Shown here: positions 20,336-29,896 of the stretch, in pieces
Layout: each line of letters starts with the position of its first letter
Numbering within the stretch: position 1 is the first letter of the stretch
Assembly (NCBI RefSeq): GCF_002849595.1
Contig: NZ_NRQR01000013.1
Location: 1 to 64,000, forward strand
DNA: 64,000 nucleotides
DNA from: Luteimonas rhizosphaerae
Lineage (GTDB): Bacteria; Pseudomonadota; Gammaproteobacteria; Xanthomonadales; Xanthomonadaceae
Direction: 5' to 3'
Position numbers and translations under genes: made by a program
The notes under the pieces: generated by a model
What the model was told of the DNA's origin: nothing
Seen by the model: only the letters and a program-made list of their open reading frames with translations
Databases searched by the model: none

Positions 20336-21111
20336 GGCAGCAGCACTTCGAAGTCGCGACCGAACCGCGCCAGCACGTGGACCGGCAGGATCGGCGCGGG
20401 GAACGCGGGATCTTCGGATGCGAGCTGCGAGGCGAAGCAGGCCAGCGCGCGCGCCTTCGCCTGCTGCGCATCCGCGTCGAGGCGGCAACGGAGCGCACCC
20501 GGCAGCGGCGACGCGGCCGCGTCGGGCGACATCCAGTGCCAGGCCCATACCGGGAACTGCAGGCCGCGCGCCCCGGTCAACGCGACCGCCCGCTCGACCG
20601 CGCGTGCGGTCGCTTCGTGATCGGGATGCGCATCGCCACGCCACGTGGTCAGCACGCGGTCGCCTTCGCGCAGCAGGCGCCGCAGCGCATCGACCAGCGC
20701 GGCCTCGCGTGCGGCGACAGCGCCGTCGCCGAAGTCGAGCGTGACGATCGCGCCGGCAGGCACGCCGAGGCAGGCCATCGCCGCTTCGAGTTCGCGGCGA
20801 CGCACGGCGCGCAGGTGCGCGACCGGCCAGACCGCGGCATCGGGATAGCAGGCTTCGCCATCGGTGACCGAGACCACGACGACATCGACGCCGGCCCTGC
20901 GGGCCGTCGCGATCACGCCGCCGCAGCCGAGCGCTTCGTCGTCCGGATGCGGCGCGACCACCACCAGGCGTTCGCAACCGGCGATCCAGTCCGCGGCCGC
21001 GTGCAGCGGCAATGCCGCCAGCCAGGCCGAACGTTGCCAGGCGGATTCCGGCGTGCCCAGGCCTTCGATGCGTGGACCGACCGCCACCGCCGCGTCGATC
21101 ACAGCGACCAT
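20332..21111 (-). CDS. PIG-L (LmbE) family N-deacetylase
   Basis: A 259-residue zinc-dependent deacetylase of the family that includes GlcNAc-PI deacetylase, MshB and BshB. The zinc and catalytic motif APHPDDEALGCG is near residues 53-64 and the third zinc ligand is in DAHPDHEAT. The family removes an acetyl group from an N-acetylated sugar. The first 50 residues form an extra helical head before the Rossmann-like core. The gene overlaps the end of the acyl-CoA dehydrogenase-like gene by 13 bases and the start of the methyltransferase by 4. In this context it probably acts on the same metabolite as its neighbours. Confidence 0.9.
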   Translation of the reverse strand: MVAVIDAAVAVGPRIEGLGTPESAWQRSAWLAALPLHAAADWIAGCERLVVVAPHPDDEALGCGGVIATARRAGVDVVVVSVTDGEACYPDAAVWPVAHLRAVRRRELEAAMACLGVPAGAIVTLDFGDGAVAAREAALVDALRRLLREGDRVLTTWRGDAHPDHEATARAVERAVALTGARGLQFPVWAWHWMSPDAAASPLPGALRCRLDADAQQAKARALACFASQLASEDPAFPAPILPVHVLARFGRDFEVLLP

Positions 21112-22094
21112 GCGTCGACCTCCTCGCGCGCGGCATCACCGAGCGTGGCCCAGTCGCGCTCGGCATGACTCTGCCGCAGAAACGTCGTCAGATCGGCGCA
21201 GCGTCGCGCGTGCGCGCCGTCCTCGCACAGCGGACCGGGTCCGAGTGCGCGACCGACGCGATCGATGACCTCGGTCGCAGTGCGTTCCACGACGCTGCGC
21301 ACACGGGTGACAGCGGTGGCGTGCGTCCGCTGCGGCACCGCGTCGACCTGCGCGGCGGTCTCGCGCAGCAATGCGGCCGCGGCGGACAGCACCATGTCGA
21401 TCGCGCCCAGATGCGCCATCGCATGCGGATTCTTCGCCGCGCGCGGCGCGCGCCGCAGGGTGTCGGCGATCGCGGTCGCCGCGCCGTACCAGCACGCGGC
21501 GATCCCGCCGCCGCCATGCCAGAAGCCGGGGCGGTCGAGATAGGCCCCGGGCGCGCCGACCAGCACCGCATCCGCGCCCTGGAACGACAGGCGCCCGCTT
21601 TCCACGCGCGCCATGCCGACCGCCTGCCAATCGCCTGCGACACGCGTGATGCCGGGCTGGTCGAGCACGACCTGCACCAACACGCGGCGATCGCCGTCGT
21701 GCGCGGTGACCAGCGCGGCGTCGACCAGGTCCGCGCCCGAACACCAGGCCTTGATGCCGTCGACGCGGCCCGCACCCGCACCAGTGCGCGCGAACGTCAG
21801 CCGCGCATCCGGCGGCTCCGCGGCCCAGACCGCGTACAGCGCATCGGCAATCGGCCCGGGCGCGTGGTCGAGTTCGTCGAGGATGGCGCGGGCATCGTAG
21901 TGCGCTTCCATCACCTTGACGCCGCAAACGTCCTCGCGCGCGATCGCCGCCAGCGTGCGCCAGCGCGACAACGTGTCGCCGCCGCCGGGACGCGGCAGCT
22001 CGGGACAGCGCGCGCGCCAGTCGCGTGCGAACGACGCCAGCGCCGCGGGCGCGGCCATCGGCGGCAGGGAGACAACGGGAGCGGACACGGACAC
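21099..22094 (-). CDS. Acyl-CoA dehydrogenase-like flavoprotein
   Basis: A 331-residue protein with the acyl-CoA dehydrogenase fold: a central beta domain (KAWCSGADLVDAALVTA, then VVLDQPGITRVAGDWQAVGM) and a helical C-terminal domain ending LRQSHAERDWATLG. It is about 50 residues shorter than classical members and lacks most of the amino-terminal helical domain, and I cannot identify the catalytic Glu, so the reaction may differ or the enzyme may be a specialised member. The start is GTG at 22094 with GAGG upstream; an ATG at 22058 is an alternative. It is the first gene of the four-gene operon, and its end overlaps the PIG-L start by 13 bases. Confidence 0.8.
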   Translation of the reverse strand: MSVSAPVVSLPPMAAPAALASFARDWRARCPELPRPGGGDTLSRWRTLAAIAREDVCGVKVMEAHYDARAILDELDHAPGPIADALYAVWAAEPPDARLTFARTGAGAGRVDGIKAWCSGADLVDAALVTAHDGDRRVLVQVVLDQPGITRVAGDWQAVGMARVESGRLSFQGADAVLVGAPGAYLDRPGFWHGGGGIAACWYGAATAIADTLRRAPRAAKNPHAMAHLGAIDMVLSAAAALLRETAAQVDAVPQRTHATAVTRVRSVVERTATEVIDRVGRALGPGPLCEDGAHARRCADLTTFLRQSHAERDWATLGDAAREEVDAWSL

Positions 22095-22178
22095 GCGGCG
22101 AACCTCGACAGCTGGGCCGGCGACAGTGCGCCGACCGCAGTGACGGGATCGCGAGGCCGTCGCGCCCGACGCCCGCGA

Positions 22179-24851
22179 TCAGCCGGTTTCGATTGCAGCG
22201 TGCAGATACTGCGCGGTGCGGCTCTCCGGGGCCGAGGCGACGTGCACCGGCGTCCCGGCCGCGACGATGCGACCCCCCGCCTCGCCCGCGCCGGGGCCGA
22301 TGTCGACGACCCAGTCGCTCTGCGCGACGACGCGCATCTCGTGTTCGACGACGACGACCGTGTTGCCCGCGTCCACCAGCGCCTGCAGCTGCGCCATCAG
22401 GCGGTCGACGTCGGCGGGATGCAGGCCGGTCGTCGGTTCGTCGAGCACGTACAGCGCGTCGCCGCGTTGCGGACGCTGCAGCTCCGTCGCCAGCTTGATG
22501 CGCTGCGCCTCGCCGCCCGACAGTTCGGTCGCCGGCTGACCGAGCCGCAGATAGCCCAGACCGATCGCCTGCAACAGCCGTAGCGGTTTAACGATCGCCG
22601 CCTCGTCCGCGAAAAAACTGCAGGCGTCGTCGACGCTCAGCGCGAGCACGTCGGCGATGGTGCGGTCCTGCCACGTGACCTCGAGCGTCTTGGGGTTGTA
22701 GCGCGCGCCGTGGCAGGTCGGGCACGGCGCGTAGACGCTGGGCATGAACAGCAGTTCCACACTGACGAAGCCTTCGCCTTCGCAGGTGTCGCAACGGCCC
22801 TTGGCGACGTTGAACGAGAAGCGGCCCGCGTCGTAGCGGCGTGCCCTCGCGAGCTTCGTCGCGGCGAACAGCTTGCGGACCTGGTCGAACAGGCCGGTAT
22901 AGGTCGCGAGGTTCGAACGCGGCGTGCGTCCGATCGGTTTCTGGTCGACCTGCACCAGCTTGCGGATGTGCTCGAGCCCGCCCGTGATCCTGCCTTCGGT
23001 GCGCGCGACCGGCAGCGCCGGCGCTTCGCCGTCGCCGGATTCGTCCGCCGGCGGCACGTGCCCGAGGTGATCGCCGACCAGTTCCACCAGCGCCTGGCTG
23101 ACGAGGCTGGACTTGCCCGAGCCCGACACGCCGGTGACCGCGGTCAGCAGGCCGAGCGGCAGGTCGGCGTCGAGCCCGTGCAGATTGTTGCGATGGATGC
23201 CGCGCAGCTGCAGCCACATCGTCGGCGTCCGCGGTGCCCGCGGCGCCGGTCGCCCGTCGCGGGGAAACAGATAGGCCGCGGTCTGCGAGGCCTCGATGCC
23301 CGCCAGTCCGTCCGGCGGTCCGCTGTAGAGGATCGCGCCGCCGCGCTCACCGGCGCCCGGACCCACGTCGACCAGCCAGTCGGCGCGCCGCATCATGCCG
23401 AGGTCGTGCTCGACGACGAACAGCGAATTGCCGGCGGCCTTGAGGTCGTCGAGCGCGTCGAACAGCGCTTCGCCGTCCGCCGGGTGCAGGCCCGCCGACG
23501 GCTCGTCGAGCACGTAGACGACGCCGAACAGATTGGAGCGGATCTGGGTCGCAAGCCGCAGCCGTTGCAGCTCGCCCGGCGACAGCGTCGGCGTGGCGCG
23601 GTCCATCGGCAGATAGCCGAGTCCGAGCGCCTGCAGCGTGCCGATCCGCGCGCACACATCGGCGGCCAGACGCTGCGCGACGATGCGCTTTTCCTCCGAG
23701 AGGTCGGGCGTGCGCCGCACGTCGCTGCTCGCGGCATGCGACGCGCCACCACGCGCGGCGCGTGCATCGGCGGCCTTGCGCACGGCCGCTTTCGACACCC
23801 GGGACCGGCGCGCATCGGCCGTGGTGAAGTCGCCCGCCGCCGCCGGTGCCAGTGCCTCGGCCATGCGATCGAGCGACAACGCCGACAGCGCGCCGATATC
23901 GAGCCCGGCGAACGTCACCGCCAGCGCCTCGCGCTTGAGCCGCTTGCCGTCGCAGGTCGGACACGGGCTGCCGAGCATGAACTTCGACACGCGCTTCTTC
24001 ATCTGCGCGCTCTGGGTCGTCGCGAAGGTATGCCGCACGTAGCGGCGCGCGCCCATGAACGTGCCCATGTACGCCGGTTCGGTCTTGCGCCGCAGCGCGG
24101 TGCGCGTTTCCGCCGGCGTGAAACCGGGATAGACCGGCACCACCGGCTGTTCCTCGGTGAACAGGATCCAGTCGCGGGTCTTCTTCGGCAGTTCGCGCCA
24201 GGGCGTGTCGACGTCGTGGCCCAGCGTGACCAGGATGTCGCGCAGGTTCTGTCCGTGCCAGGCCGGCGGCCACGCGGCGATCGCACGCTCGCGGATCGTC
24301 AGCGACGGATCCGGCACCATCGAGGCCTCGGTGATCGCGTAGACGTGACCGAGCCCGTGGCACTCCGGACATGCGCCCTGCGGCGTGTTCGGCGAGAAAT
24401 CCTCGGCGTAGAGCATCGGCTGCTTCGGCGGATAGGTGCCGGCGCGCGAATACAGCATGCGCAGCAGGCTCGACAGCGTGGTCACGCTGCCGACCGACGA
24501 ACGCGTGCTGGTCGCGCCGCGCTGCTGCTGCAGTGCGACCGCGGGCGGCAGGCCCTCGATCGCGTCGACGTCCGGCACGCCGGCCTGCTGGATCAGGCGC
24601 CGGGCATAGGGCGCCACCGATTCCAGATACCGCCGTTGCGCCTCGGCGAACAGCGTGCCGAACGCCAGCGACGACTTGCCCGATCCCGACACGCCGGCGA
24701 ACACCACCAGCGCGTCACGCGGCAGGTCGACGTCGACGTTCTTGAGGTTGTGCTCGCGCGCGCCGCGGACCTGCACGAACCGGGCGCGGTCGTGGGTGGC
24801 GGTGTCGGGCTTGCGCGCGCGCGGGCGCGGCGTGGTCTTGCGGGCGGACAT
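22179..24851 (-). CDS. UvrA-like ABC ATPase (second-type UvrA)
   Basis: An 890-residue double-cassette ABC ATPase of the UvrA family. Walker A motifs GVSGSGKSS (near residue 50) and [11 protein letters not shown] (second half), CxxC zinc elements ([33 protein letters not shown]), and Walker [12 protein letters not shown] and [11 protein letters not shown] are present. It is about 50 residues shorter than housekeeping UvrA. The first ABC signature is [10 protein letters not shown] instead of SGGE, whereas the second is the normal [10 protein letters not shown] low-complexity Ala/Arg insertion lies at about residues 355-395. These features fit the UvrA2 class linked to damage tolerance or drug self-protection rather than the main repair enzyme, which is inference. 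The ATG at 24851 follows AGAGGATCC. It is divergent from pyrH. Confidence 0.85.
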   Translation of the reverse strand: MSARKTTPRPRARKPDTATHDRARFVQVRGAREHNLKNVDVDLPRDALVVFAGVSGSGKSSLAFGTLFAEAQRRYLESVAPYARRLIQQAGVPDVDAIEGLPPAVALQQQRGATSTRSSVGSVTTLSSLLRMLYSRAGTYPPKQPMLYAEDFSPNTPQGACPECHGLGHVYAITEASMVPDPSLTIRERAIAAWPPAWHGQNLRDILVTLGHDVDTPWRELPKKTRDWILFTEEQPVVPVYPGFTPAETRTALRRKTEPAYMGTFMGARRYVRHTFATTQSAQMKKRVSKFMLGSPCPTCDGKRLKREALAVTFAGLDIGALSALSLDRMAEALAPAAAGDFTTADARRSRVSKAAVRKAADARAARGGASHAASSDVRRTPDLSEEKRIVAQRLAADVCARIGTLQALGLGYLPMDRATPTLSPGELQRLRLATQIRSNLFGVVYVLDEPSAGLHPADGEALFDALDDLKAAGNSLFVVEHDLGMMRRADWLVDVGPGAGERGGAILYSGPPDGLAGIEASQTAAYLFPRDGRPAPRAPRTPTMWLQLRGIHRNNLHGLDADLPLGLLTAVTGVSGSGKSSLVSQALVELVGDHLGHVPPADESGDGEAPALPVARTEGRITGGLEHIRKLVQVDQKPIGRTPRSNLATYTGLFDQVRKLFAATKLARARRYDAGRFSFNVAKGRCDTCEGEGFVSVELLFMPSVYAPCPTCHGARYNPKTLEVTWQDRTIADVLALSVDDACSFFADEAAIVKPLRLLQAIGLGYLRLGQPATELSGGEAQRIKLATELQRPQRGDALYVLDEPTTGLHPADVDRLMAQLQALVDAGNTVVVVEHEMRVVAQSDWVVDIGPGAGEAGGRIVAAGTPVHVASAPESRTAQYLHAAIETG

Positions 24852-25047
24852 CGGGTGGATCCTCTGGAAGACGCGGAACGGCCTGGCACGACACCGCAAC
24901 CGGCACGGCAATGTGCGGCATTCGGCAAGGCGGGCACAGGCGCGCGACCACGTCGCGACGTCCGCAGGCCCTCATCCCACCATCCGCGGCATGACCGGAG
25001 CGTGTGCGCGGCGGCATCGGGCCCGCCCGGCTGGCGCGCAGATCCAC

Positions 25048-25053
25048 TAGAAT
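25048..25053 (+). promoter_or_regulatory. Possible -10 box for pyrH
   Basis: TAGAAT lies 30 bases before the pyrH ATG, in the position expected for a sigma-70 -10 hexamer. No clear -35 element is visible in the GC-rich sequence upstream. Confidence 0.35.
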
Positions 25054-25082
25054 CCGCACGCCGCCTTTCCCGGAGTTCCGCC

Positions 25083-25814
25083 ATGTCGTCGCCCCTCGCC
25101 TACCGCCGTGTCCTGTTGAAGCTGTCCGGCGAGGCCCTGATGGGCGACGAGGATTACGGCATCGATCCGAAGGTCATCGGCCGGCTCGCCGACGAAGTCA
25201 TCGAGGCCCAGCAGGCGGGCGCCGAAGTCGGCGTGGTCATCGGCGGCGGCAACATCTTCCGCGGCGCGGGCCTGGCGGCGGCCGGCATGGACCGCGTCAC
25301 CGGCGACCAGATGGGCATGCTGGCGACCGTCATCAATGCGCTCGCCATGCAGGACGCGCTGGAGAAGCGCGGCGCGCGCGCCCGCGTGATGAGCGCGATC
25401 AAGATCAACGACGTCTGCGAGGACTACATCCGCCGGCGTGCGATCCGGCACCTGGAGAAGGGCCGCATCGCGATCTTCGCCGCCGGTGTCGGCAGCCCGT
25501 TCTTCACCACCGACTCGGGCGCCGCGCTGCGCGGCATCGAGATCGGCGCCGACCTGCTGCTGAAGGCGACCAAGGTCGACGGGGTCTACGACGCCGATCC
25601 GAAGAAGGTGCCGACGGCGAAGCGCTACGACACGCTGACCTACGACGAGGTGCTGAGCCAGGGCCTCGAGGTCATGGACACCGCCGCGTTCGCGCTCGCC
25701 CGCGATTCGGACCTGCCGCTGCGCATCTTCGACATGAGCCAGCCCGGCGTGCTGCTGCGCATCCTGCGCGGCGAGGCGATCGGCACCCTGGTGCAGGGCC
25801 GCAGCAACGGCTGA
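25083..25814 (+). CDS. pyrH: Uridylate kinase
   Basis: UMP kinase phosphorylates UMP to UDP in pyrimidine nucleotide synthesis. The 243-residue protein has the amino acid kinase fold with KLSGEALMG at the start, the phosphate-binding [28 protein letters not shown] and [19 protein letters not shown] at 25073-25076 precedes the ATG. In many relatives pyrH follows rpsB-tsf; here its upstream neighbour is a divergent uvrA-like gene and a -10-like box lies close by, so it probably heads its own transcript into frr and beyond. A small unrelated gene separates it from frr. Confidence 0.96.
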   Translation: MSSPLAYRRVLLKLSGEALMGDEDYGIDPKVIGRLADEVIEAQQAGAEVGVVIGGGNIFRGAGLAAAGMDRVTGDQMGMLATVINALAMQDALEKRGARARVMSAIKINDVCEDYIRRRAIRHLEKGRIAIFAAGVGSPFFTTDSGAALRGIEIGADLLLKATKVDGVYDADPKKVPTAKRYDTLTYDEVLSQGLEVMDTAAFALARDSDLPLRIFDMSQPGVLLRILRGEAIGTLVQGRSNG

Positions 25815-25836
25815 GCGCGGCGCGCGCACGAGCGAC

Positions 25837-26298
25837 ATGCGGTACGAGTTCGCGCTGTTCGCCGACTATTTCCAGATCCTGCTGCGCGACGATGGCGCCG
25901 ACGGCGACCTGGCCGCGTGCTGGGACGACGCGGCCGTGGCCCGCATGATCACCGCCGCGCCCGGCCTCGTCGGCATCGGCACGGCCCGCAACACGACCGT
26001 GCCTGTCGTGGTCGACGTCCTGGCGGCCGATCCCGGCCCGCCTGCGTCCGATCACGCGCACGTGGCGGAAGCGTCGCTGCACGTCGCCAGCGGTCGGCTG
26101 GTCGTCGCCGGCTGCACCGACTATCTGCCCGACGCCGCGCGGATCGCACTGCCGTCCGGAGATTACCGTGTCCGGTTGTGCGCCTCGGGACTGGACACGC
26201 TGTCGGACGACGGGCTCGCCGGCGACGACCGCTATCTGGTGCAGCTGTGGCCCGCACCGCTCGCCGGCCCGGTCTGCCTGCGCCGGCACCCGGCGTGA
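25837..26298 (+). CDS. Small protein between pyrH and frr, weakly ComJ-like
   Basis: A 153-residue cytoplasmic protein with no signal or membrane segment. Its order of elements, an aromatic start (YEFALFADYFQILL), an acidic CWDDAAVARMI, a GTARNT turn, alternating beta strands and LPSGDYRVRLC near the end, recalls the ComJ family of nuclease inhibitors known from Bacillus, but the match is from memory and weak. It lies 22 bases after pyrH on the same strand and 171 bases before frr, which has its own -10 box, so it likely shares the pyrH transcript. Insertion of a non-essential gene between pyrH and frr is unusual. No partner nuclease is visible nearby. Confidence 0.62.
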   Translation: MRYEFALFADYFQILLRDDGADGDLAACWDDAAVARMITAAPGLVGIGTARNTTVPVVVDVLAADPGPPASDHAHVAEASLHVASGRLVVAGCTDYLPDAARIALPSGDYRVRLCASGLDTLSDDGLAGDDRYLVQLWPAPLAGPVCLRRHPA

Positions 26299-26430
26299 TC
26301 CGCAAACGCGGCGGCCGCGCGACGCTCTGCGGCGGTGCAGCACGTGTCTCGGTGCGTCTGCCGGCCGGCAGTGCAGCGGCGGCATCGCGTCGCGCCGACC
26401 CGCCGGCCCGGTGCGCAGGCCGCTTGCTTA

Positions 26431-26436
26431 TATAAT
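26431..26436 (+). promoter_or_regulatory. Consensus -10 box for frr
   Basis: A perfect TATAAT sits 33 bases before the frr ATG, in a strikingly AT-rich island (TTGCTTATATAATCG) within GC-rich sequence. There is no good -35 hexamer at 17 bases. Transcription would start near 26443 with a short leader. Confidence 0.65.
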
Positions 26437-26469
26437 CGTGCGATTCCGCACACGGACCGGGCCCGAACA

Positions 26470-27027
26470 ATGCTCAACGACATCAAGAAAGACACCCAGA
26501 CGCGCATGGCCAAGAGCATCGAGGCGCTGAAGCACACCTTGATCAAGGTGCGCACCGGCCGCGCATCGACGGCGCTGGTCGAGCATCTGAAGGTCAACTA
26601 CTACGGCTCGGACATGCCGCTGAGCCAGGTCGCCAGCATCGCGGTGTCCGATGCCCGCTCGCTGACGATCACGCCGTGGGAGAAGCCGATGGTCGCCGCC
26701 GTCGAGAAGGCGATCCTCGGCTCCGACCTCGGCCTGACCCCGAACACCGCCGGCACGACGATCCGCCTGAACCTGCCGGCGCTGACCGAAGAACGCCGCA
26801 AGGAACTGTCGAAGGTCGTGCACGCCGAAGGCGAGGACACCAAGGTCGCGATCCGCAACATCCGCCGCGATGCCAACCAGCAGGTCAAGGAGCTGCTGAA
26901 GGAAAAGGCGATCTCCGAGGACGACGAGCGCCGCAGCGAGGACGAGATCCAGAAACTGACCGACAAGGCGATCAAGGACGTCGACGAGGTCGTCAAGGGC
27001 AAGGAACAGGAACTGATGGCGGTCTGA
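26470..27027 (+). CDS. frr: Ribosome recycling factor
   Basis: RRF dissociates post-termination ribosomes together with EF-G. At 185 residues the length is exact for the family. It starts [22 protein letters not shown], carries [16 protein letters not shown] and the hinge region [15 protein letters not shown], and ends in a long helix rich in Glu and Lys. The ATG at 26470 is fixed by alignment with relatives; the open frame extends to 26335 without a supported start. It is followed 20 bases later by uppS. A consensus -10 box upstream indicates its own promoter. Confidence 0.97.
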   Translation: MLNDIKKDTQTRMAKSIEALKHTLIKVRTGRASTALVEHLKVNYYGSDMPLSQVASIAVSDARSLTITPWEKPMVAAVEKAILGSDLGLTPNTAGTTIRLNLPALTEERRKELSKVVHAEGEDTKVAIRNIRRDANQQVKELLKEKAISEDDERRSEDEIQKLTDKAIKDVDEVVKGKEQELMAV

Positions 27028-27047
27028 CGGTCCCGGCCGTCGTCGCC

Positions 27048-27815
27048 ATGTCCAGTCCGCTGCAACCGGTCCCGCGCCACCTCGCCGTCATCATGGACGG
27101 CAACGGGCGCTGGGCCGCGCGTCGTCGCCGCCCGCGCGTCATCGGCCACCGCGCCGGCGCGCGCACGGTCAATCTGTGCATCGATTTCTGCCTCGAACGC
27201 GGCATCGAGGTGCTGACGCTGTTCGCGTTCTCCAGCGAGAACTGGGGCCGGCCCGACGAAGAAGTCGGTGCGCTGATGAAGCTGTTCATGGGCGCGCTGG
27301 ACCGCGAGGTGGACGAACTGCACCGCCGCGGCGTGCGACTGCGCTTCATCGGCGAGCGTGAGCGCTTCAGCGACGCGATCCGCGCCCGCATGGCCGCTGC
27401 CGAAGCCCACACGGCCGGCAACGATCGCCTGGTGCTGGCAGTGGCCGCGAGCTACGGCGGCCGCCAGGACATCGCCCACGCGGCCCGCACGCTGGCCGGC
27501 GAAGTCGCGGCCGGCCGCCTGCGGCCCGAGGACATCGACGAGGCCGCGATGGCGCCGCATCTGGCGCTGTCGGACCTGCCGGCGCCGGACCTGTTCGTGC
27601 GCACCGGCGGCGACCTGCGGATCAGCAATTTCCTGCTGTGGCAGCTGGCGTACACCGAACTGTGGTTCACCGAGACCCTGTGGCCGGAGCTCGACGCCGC
27701 CGAACTCGACCGGGCGCTGCAGGCCTACGCGTCGCGCGAGCGCCGCTTCGGCCTGACCGGCGACCAGATCGCCGAGGGCGCGTCGCCCTCCCTCACCCGG
27801 ACGAATGCCCGATGA
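27048..27815 (+). CDS. uppS: Undecaprenyl diphosphate synthase
   Basis: A cis-prenyltransferase that extends farnesyl diphosphate to C55 undecaprenyl diphosphate, the lipid carrier for peptidoglycan and O-antigen. The 255-residue protein has the catalytic HLAVIMDGNGRWA near residue 11, the FAFSSENWGRP helix, and the Arg-rich substrate pocket ending DLFVRTGGDLRISNFLLWQLAYTE. ATG at 27048 is chosen because it aligns with the family start; the frame is open further upstream into frr. The stop overlaps the cdsA start by ATGA, so translation is coupled. The extension after ERRFGLTGDQ is short and low in conservation. Confidence 0.96.
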   Translation: MSSPLQPVPRHLAVIMDGNGRWAARRRRPRVIGHRAGARTVNLCIDFCLERGIEVLTLFAFSSENWGRPDEEVGALMKLFMGALDREVDELHRRGVRLRFIGERERFSDAIRARMAAAEAHTAGNDRLVLAVAASYGGRQDIAHAARTLAGEVAAGRLRPEDIDEAAMAPHLALSDLPAPDLFVRTGGDLRISNFLLWQLAYTELWFTETLWPELDAAELDRALQAYASRERRFGLTGDQIAEGASPSLTRTNAR

Positions 27816-28651
27816 CGAGTACCCGGATCCTCGCGGCGCTGCTGATGGCGCCCGTCGCCATTGCCGCGGTGCTGCTGCTCAACACGCCGTGGATGGCCGC
27901 GGTCTCGGCGATCTTGTTCCTCGCCGCGCTGTGGGAATGGCTGCGGCTGACCGATATCGAGGACACGCTGTCGCGCACGCTGCTGCTGCTGACCAACCTG
28001 CTGCTGATGGTGGCGGTGGTGTGGGCGTCGGCGACCGGCGGCGGGTCGCTGATTTTGCTGAAAATCCTGGTGATGGTCGGCGTCGGTTGGTGGCTGCTGG
28101 CCGCGCTGTGGCTGCGCCATTACGACTTCGCGTCCGATCACGACACCAAGGCGCGGGTGTTCAAGCTCGCGGCCGGCACGCTGGCGGTGATTCCCGCCTG
28201 GTGCGCGCTGTGCGTGATCCACGCCAACGAGGGCGGTTCGAACGGCAACCGCTGGCTGCTGCTGGCGCTGGCGATCGTCTGGGCGACCGACACCGGCGCC
28301 TATTTCGCCGGCCGCAGGTTCGGCAAGCGCAAGCTGGCGCCGCGGATCAGCCCGAACAAGACCGTCGAAGGCTTCATCGGCGGCGCGCTCGCCGGCGTGC
28401 TCGTCGCGGTCGCGGCGGCGCCGCTGGCCGGCGCCACCCTGGCGCAGCTGCCGCTGGTGGCCCTGGTCGCGTTGCTGACGGTCTTCGCATCGGTCGTCGG
28501 CGACCTGTTCGAAAGCCTGCTCAAGCGCCACGTCGGCGCCAAGGATTCCGGCACCCTGATTCCCGGCCACGGCGGCGTGCTCGACCGCATCGACAGCGTG
28601 CTCGCCGCGCTGCCGGTGTTCGCGTTCGGCCAGATCTGGCTCGGCTTTTGA
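27812..28651 (+). CDS. cdsA: Phosphatidate cytidylyltransferase
   Basis: CdsA makes CDP-diacylglycerol from phosphatidate and CTP at the inner membrane, the precursor of all bacterial glycerophospholipids. The 279-residue protein shows about eight hydrophobic segments. The family signature is at the C-terminal end: SPNKTVEGFIGG, then KRHVGAKDSGTLIPGHGGVLDRIDS. The ATG at 27812 overlaps the uppS stop. It is followed by a 120-base gap and then dxr, the usual order. The amino-terminal half is poorly conserved in the family, which is normal. Confidence 0.95.
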   Translation: MTSTRILAALLMAPVAIAAVLLLNTPWMAAVSAILFLAALWEWLRLTDIEDTLSRTLLLLTNLLLMVAVVWASATGGGSLILLKILVMVGVGWWLLAALWLRHYDFASDHDTKARVFKLAAGTLAVIPAWCALCVIHANEGGSNGNRWLLLALAIVWATDTGAYFAGRRFGKRKLAPRISPNKTVEGFIGGALAGVLVAVAAAPLAGATLAQLPLVALVALLTVFASVVGDLFESLLKRHVGAKDSGTLIPGHGGVLDRIDSVLAALPVFAFGQIWLGF

Positions 28652-28771
28652 GGTGCCGATGCGTCCGGTGTCCGCATTGCATCACGTGATCGAGAGGCCC
28701 GCCCCGGAGCGCCCTGCGACCGTGTCCTGCGCTGCAGCGGCACGCGTCGCTGCGATCGACGGGAGCGCGCG

Positions 28772-29887
28772 ATGATCCGCCGGGTCGCGGTCTACGGCGC
28801 CACCGGTTCGATCGGCACCTCCGCGCTCGATGTGATCGCCCGGCACCCCGGGCGGCTGCGCGCCAGCGTGCTCGCAGCCGGCAGCAACGTCGACGCCCTC
28901 GTTGCGCTGTGCGCGCGGCATACGCCCGATCACGCGGTCATCGCCGATCCGGCCCTCGCCGCCGCGTTGCGCGACGGCCTGCGCGCGGCCGGGCTCGCCA
29001 CCGAAGCGCACGCCGGCGCCGACGCACTCGACGTGCTGGCTGCGGGCGATGCCTGCGACACCGTTATCGCCGCGATCGTCGGCGCCGCCGGCCTCGATTC
29101 GACCCTGGCCGCGGTGCGCAGCGGCAAGCGCGTGCTGCTGGCGAACAAGGAATCGCTGGTGCTGGCCGGAGCGCTGATGATGCAGGCCGCGCGCGAGGCC
29201 GGCGCGGCCATCGTGCCGATCGACAGCGAGCACAACGCGATCCACCAGTGCCTGCCGCCCGGCGGCGATTGCAGCGGCGTGCGGCGCATCGTCCTGCCCG
29301 CGTCGGGCGGCCCGTTCCGTGGTCGCACGCGGGCATCGCTGGCCGACGTCACCCCGGCCCTGATGAACAAGGGCCTGGAGCTGATCGAGGCGCATCATCT
29401 GTTCGCCATGCCGTCCTCGCGCCTCGACGTGCTGGTGCATCCGCAGAGCCTGGTGCACTCCCTGGTCGAGTTCATCGACGGCTCCACGCTCGCCCAGCTG
29501 GGCCTGCCTGACATGCGCACCGCGCTCGCGGTCGGTCTGGGCGATCCGCAGCGGATCGCCTCGGGCGTCGGCGGGCTGGACCTGCTGCAGCACGGACGGC
29601 TCGATTTCGAGCCGCCGGATCTCGCCGCGTTCCCGTGCCTCGCCCTGGCGCGCGCAGCGCTCGAGGCCGGCGGCACGGCGCCCGCGCTGCTGAACGCGGC
29701 CAACGAAGTCGCGGTTTCAGCGTTTCTTCAGGGGCGACTGCGCTTCCTGTCCATTCCCGCGCTGGTCGAGCACACACTCGCCGCGCTCCCCGCCGCGCCT
29801 GCGGATTCGCTGGACGTGCTGCGCGATGCCGACGCGCGCGCCCGGCGAGTCGCGGGTACGGCCCTCGACACGGCCACCGTCCATTGA
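28772..29887 (+). CDS. dxr: 1-deoxy-D-xylulose 5-phosphate reductoisomerase with internal deletion
   Basis: DXR makes methylerythritol 4-phosphate in the MEP isoprenoid pathway. NADPH-binding GATGSIGTS starts at residue 9, LLANKESLV follows, and metal ligands Asp151 and Glu153 lie in PIDSEHNA. The protein is 371 residues, about 25 short of relatives. After SLADVTPA (residue 196) the sequence jumps straight to [15 protein letters not shown], so the conserved stretch of about 20 residues that normally contains HPxW, MGxKISVDSAT is missing. That stretch holds the Ser equivalent to Ser222 of the Escherichia coli enzyme. The frame stays open, so the loss is a multiple of three. A protein made from this sequence would probably be inactive. 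GGGAGC at 28761-28766 precedes the ATG. Confidence 0.88.
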   Translation: MIRRVAVYGATGSIGTSALDVIARHPGRLRASVLAAGSNVDALVALCARHTPDHAVIADPALAAALRDGLRAAGLATEAHAGADALDVLAAGDACDTVIAAIVGAAGLDSTLAAVRSGKRVLLANKESLVLAGALMMQAAREAGAAIVPIDSEHNAIHQCLPPGGDCSGVRRIVLPASGGPFRGRTRASLADVTPALMNKGLELIEAHHLFAMPSSRLDVLVHPQSLVHSLVEFIDGSTLAQLGLPDMRTALAVGLGDPQRIASGVGGLDLLQHGRLDFEPPDLAAFPCLALARAALEAGGTAPALLNAANEVAVSAFLQGRLRFLSIPALVEHTLAALPAAPADSLDVLRDADARARRVAGTALDTATVH

Positions 29888-29896
29888 GCACGCGAC

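Noticed and set aside
24884-24897. Sigma-54-like TGGCACG...GC upstream of the uvrA-like gene
   Set aside because: The GG-GC spacing is 11 instead of 12 bases, and the TTGC half is missing, so it does not fit the consensus.
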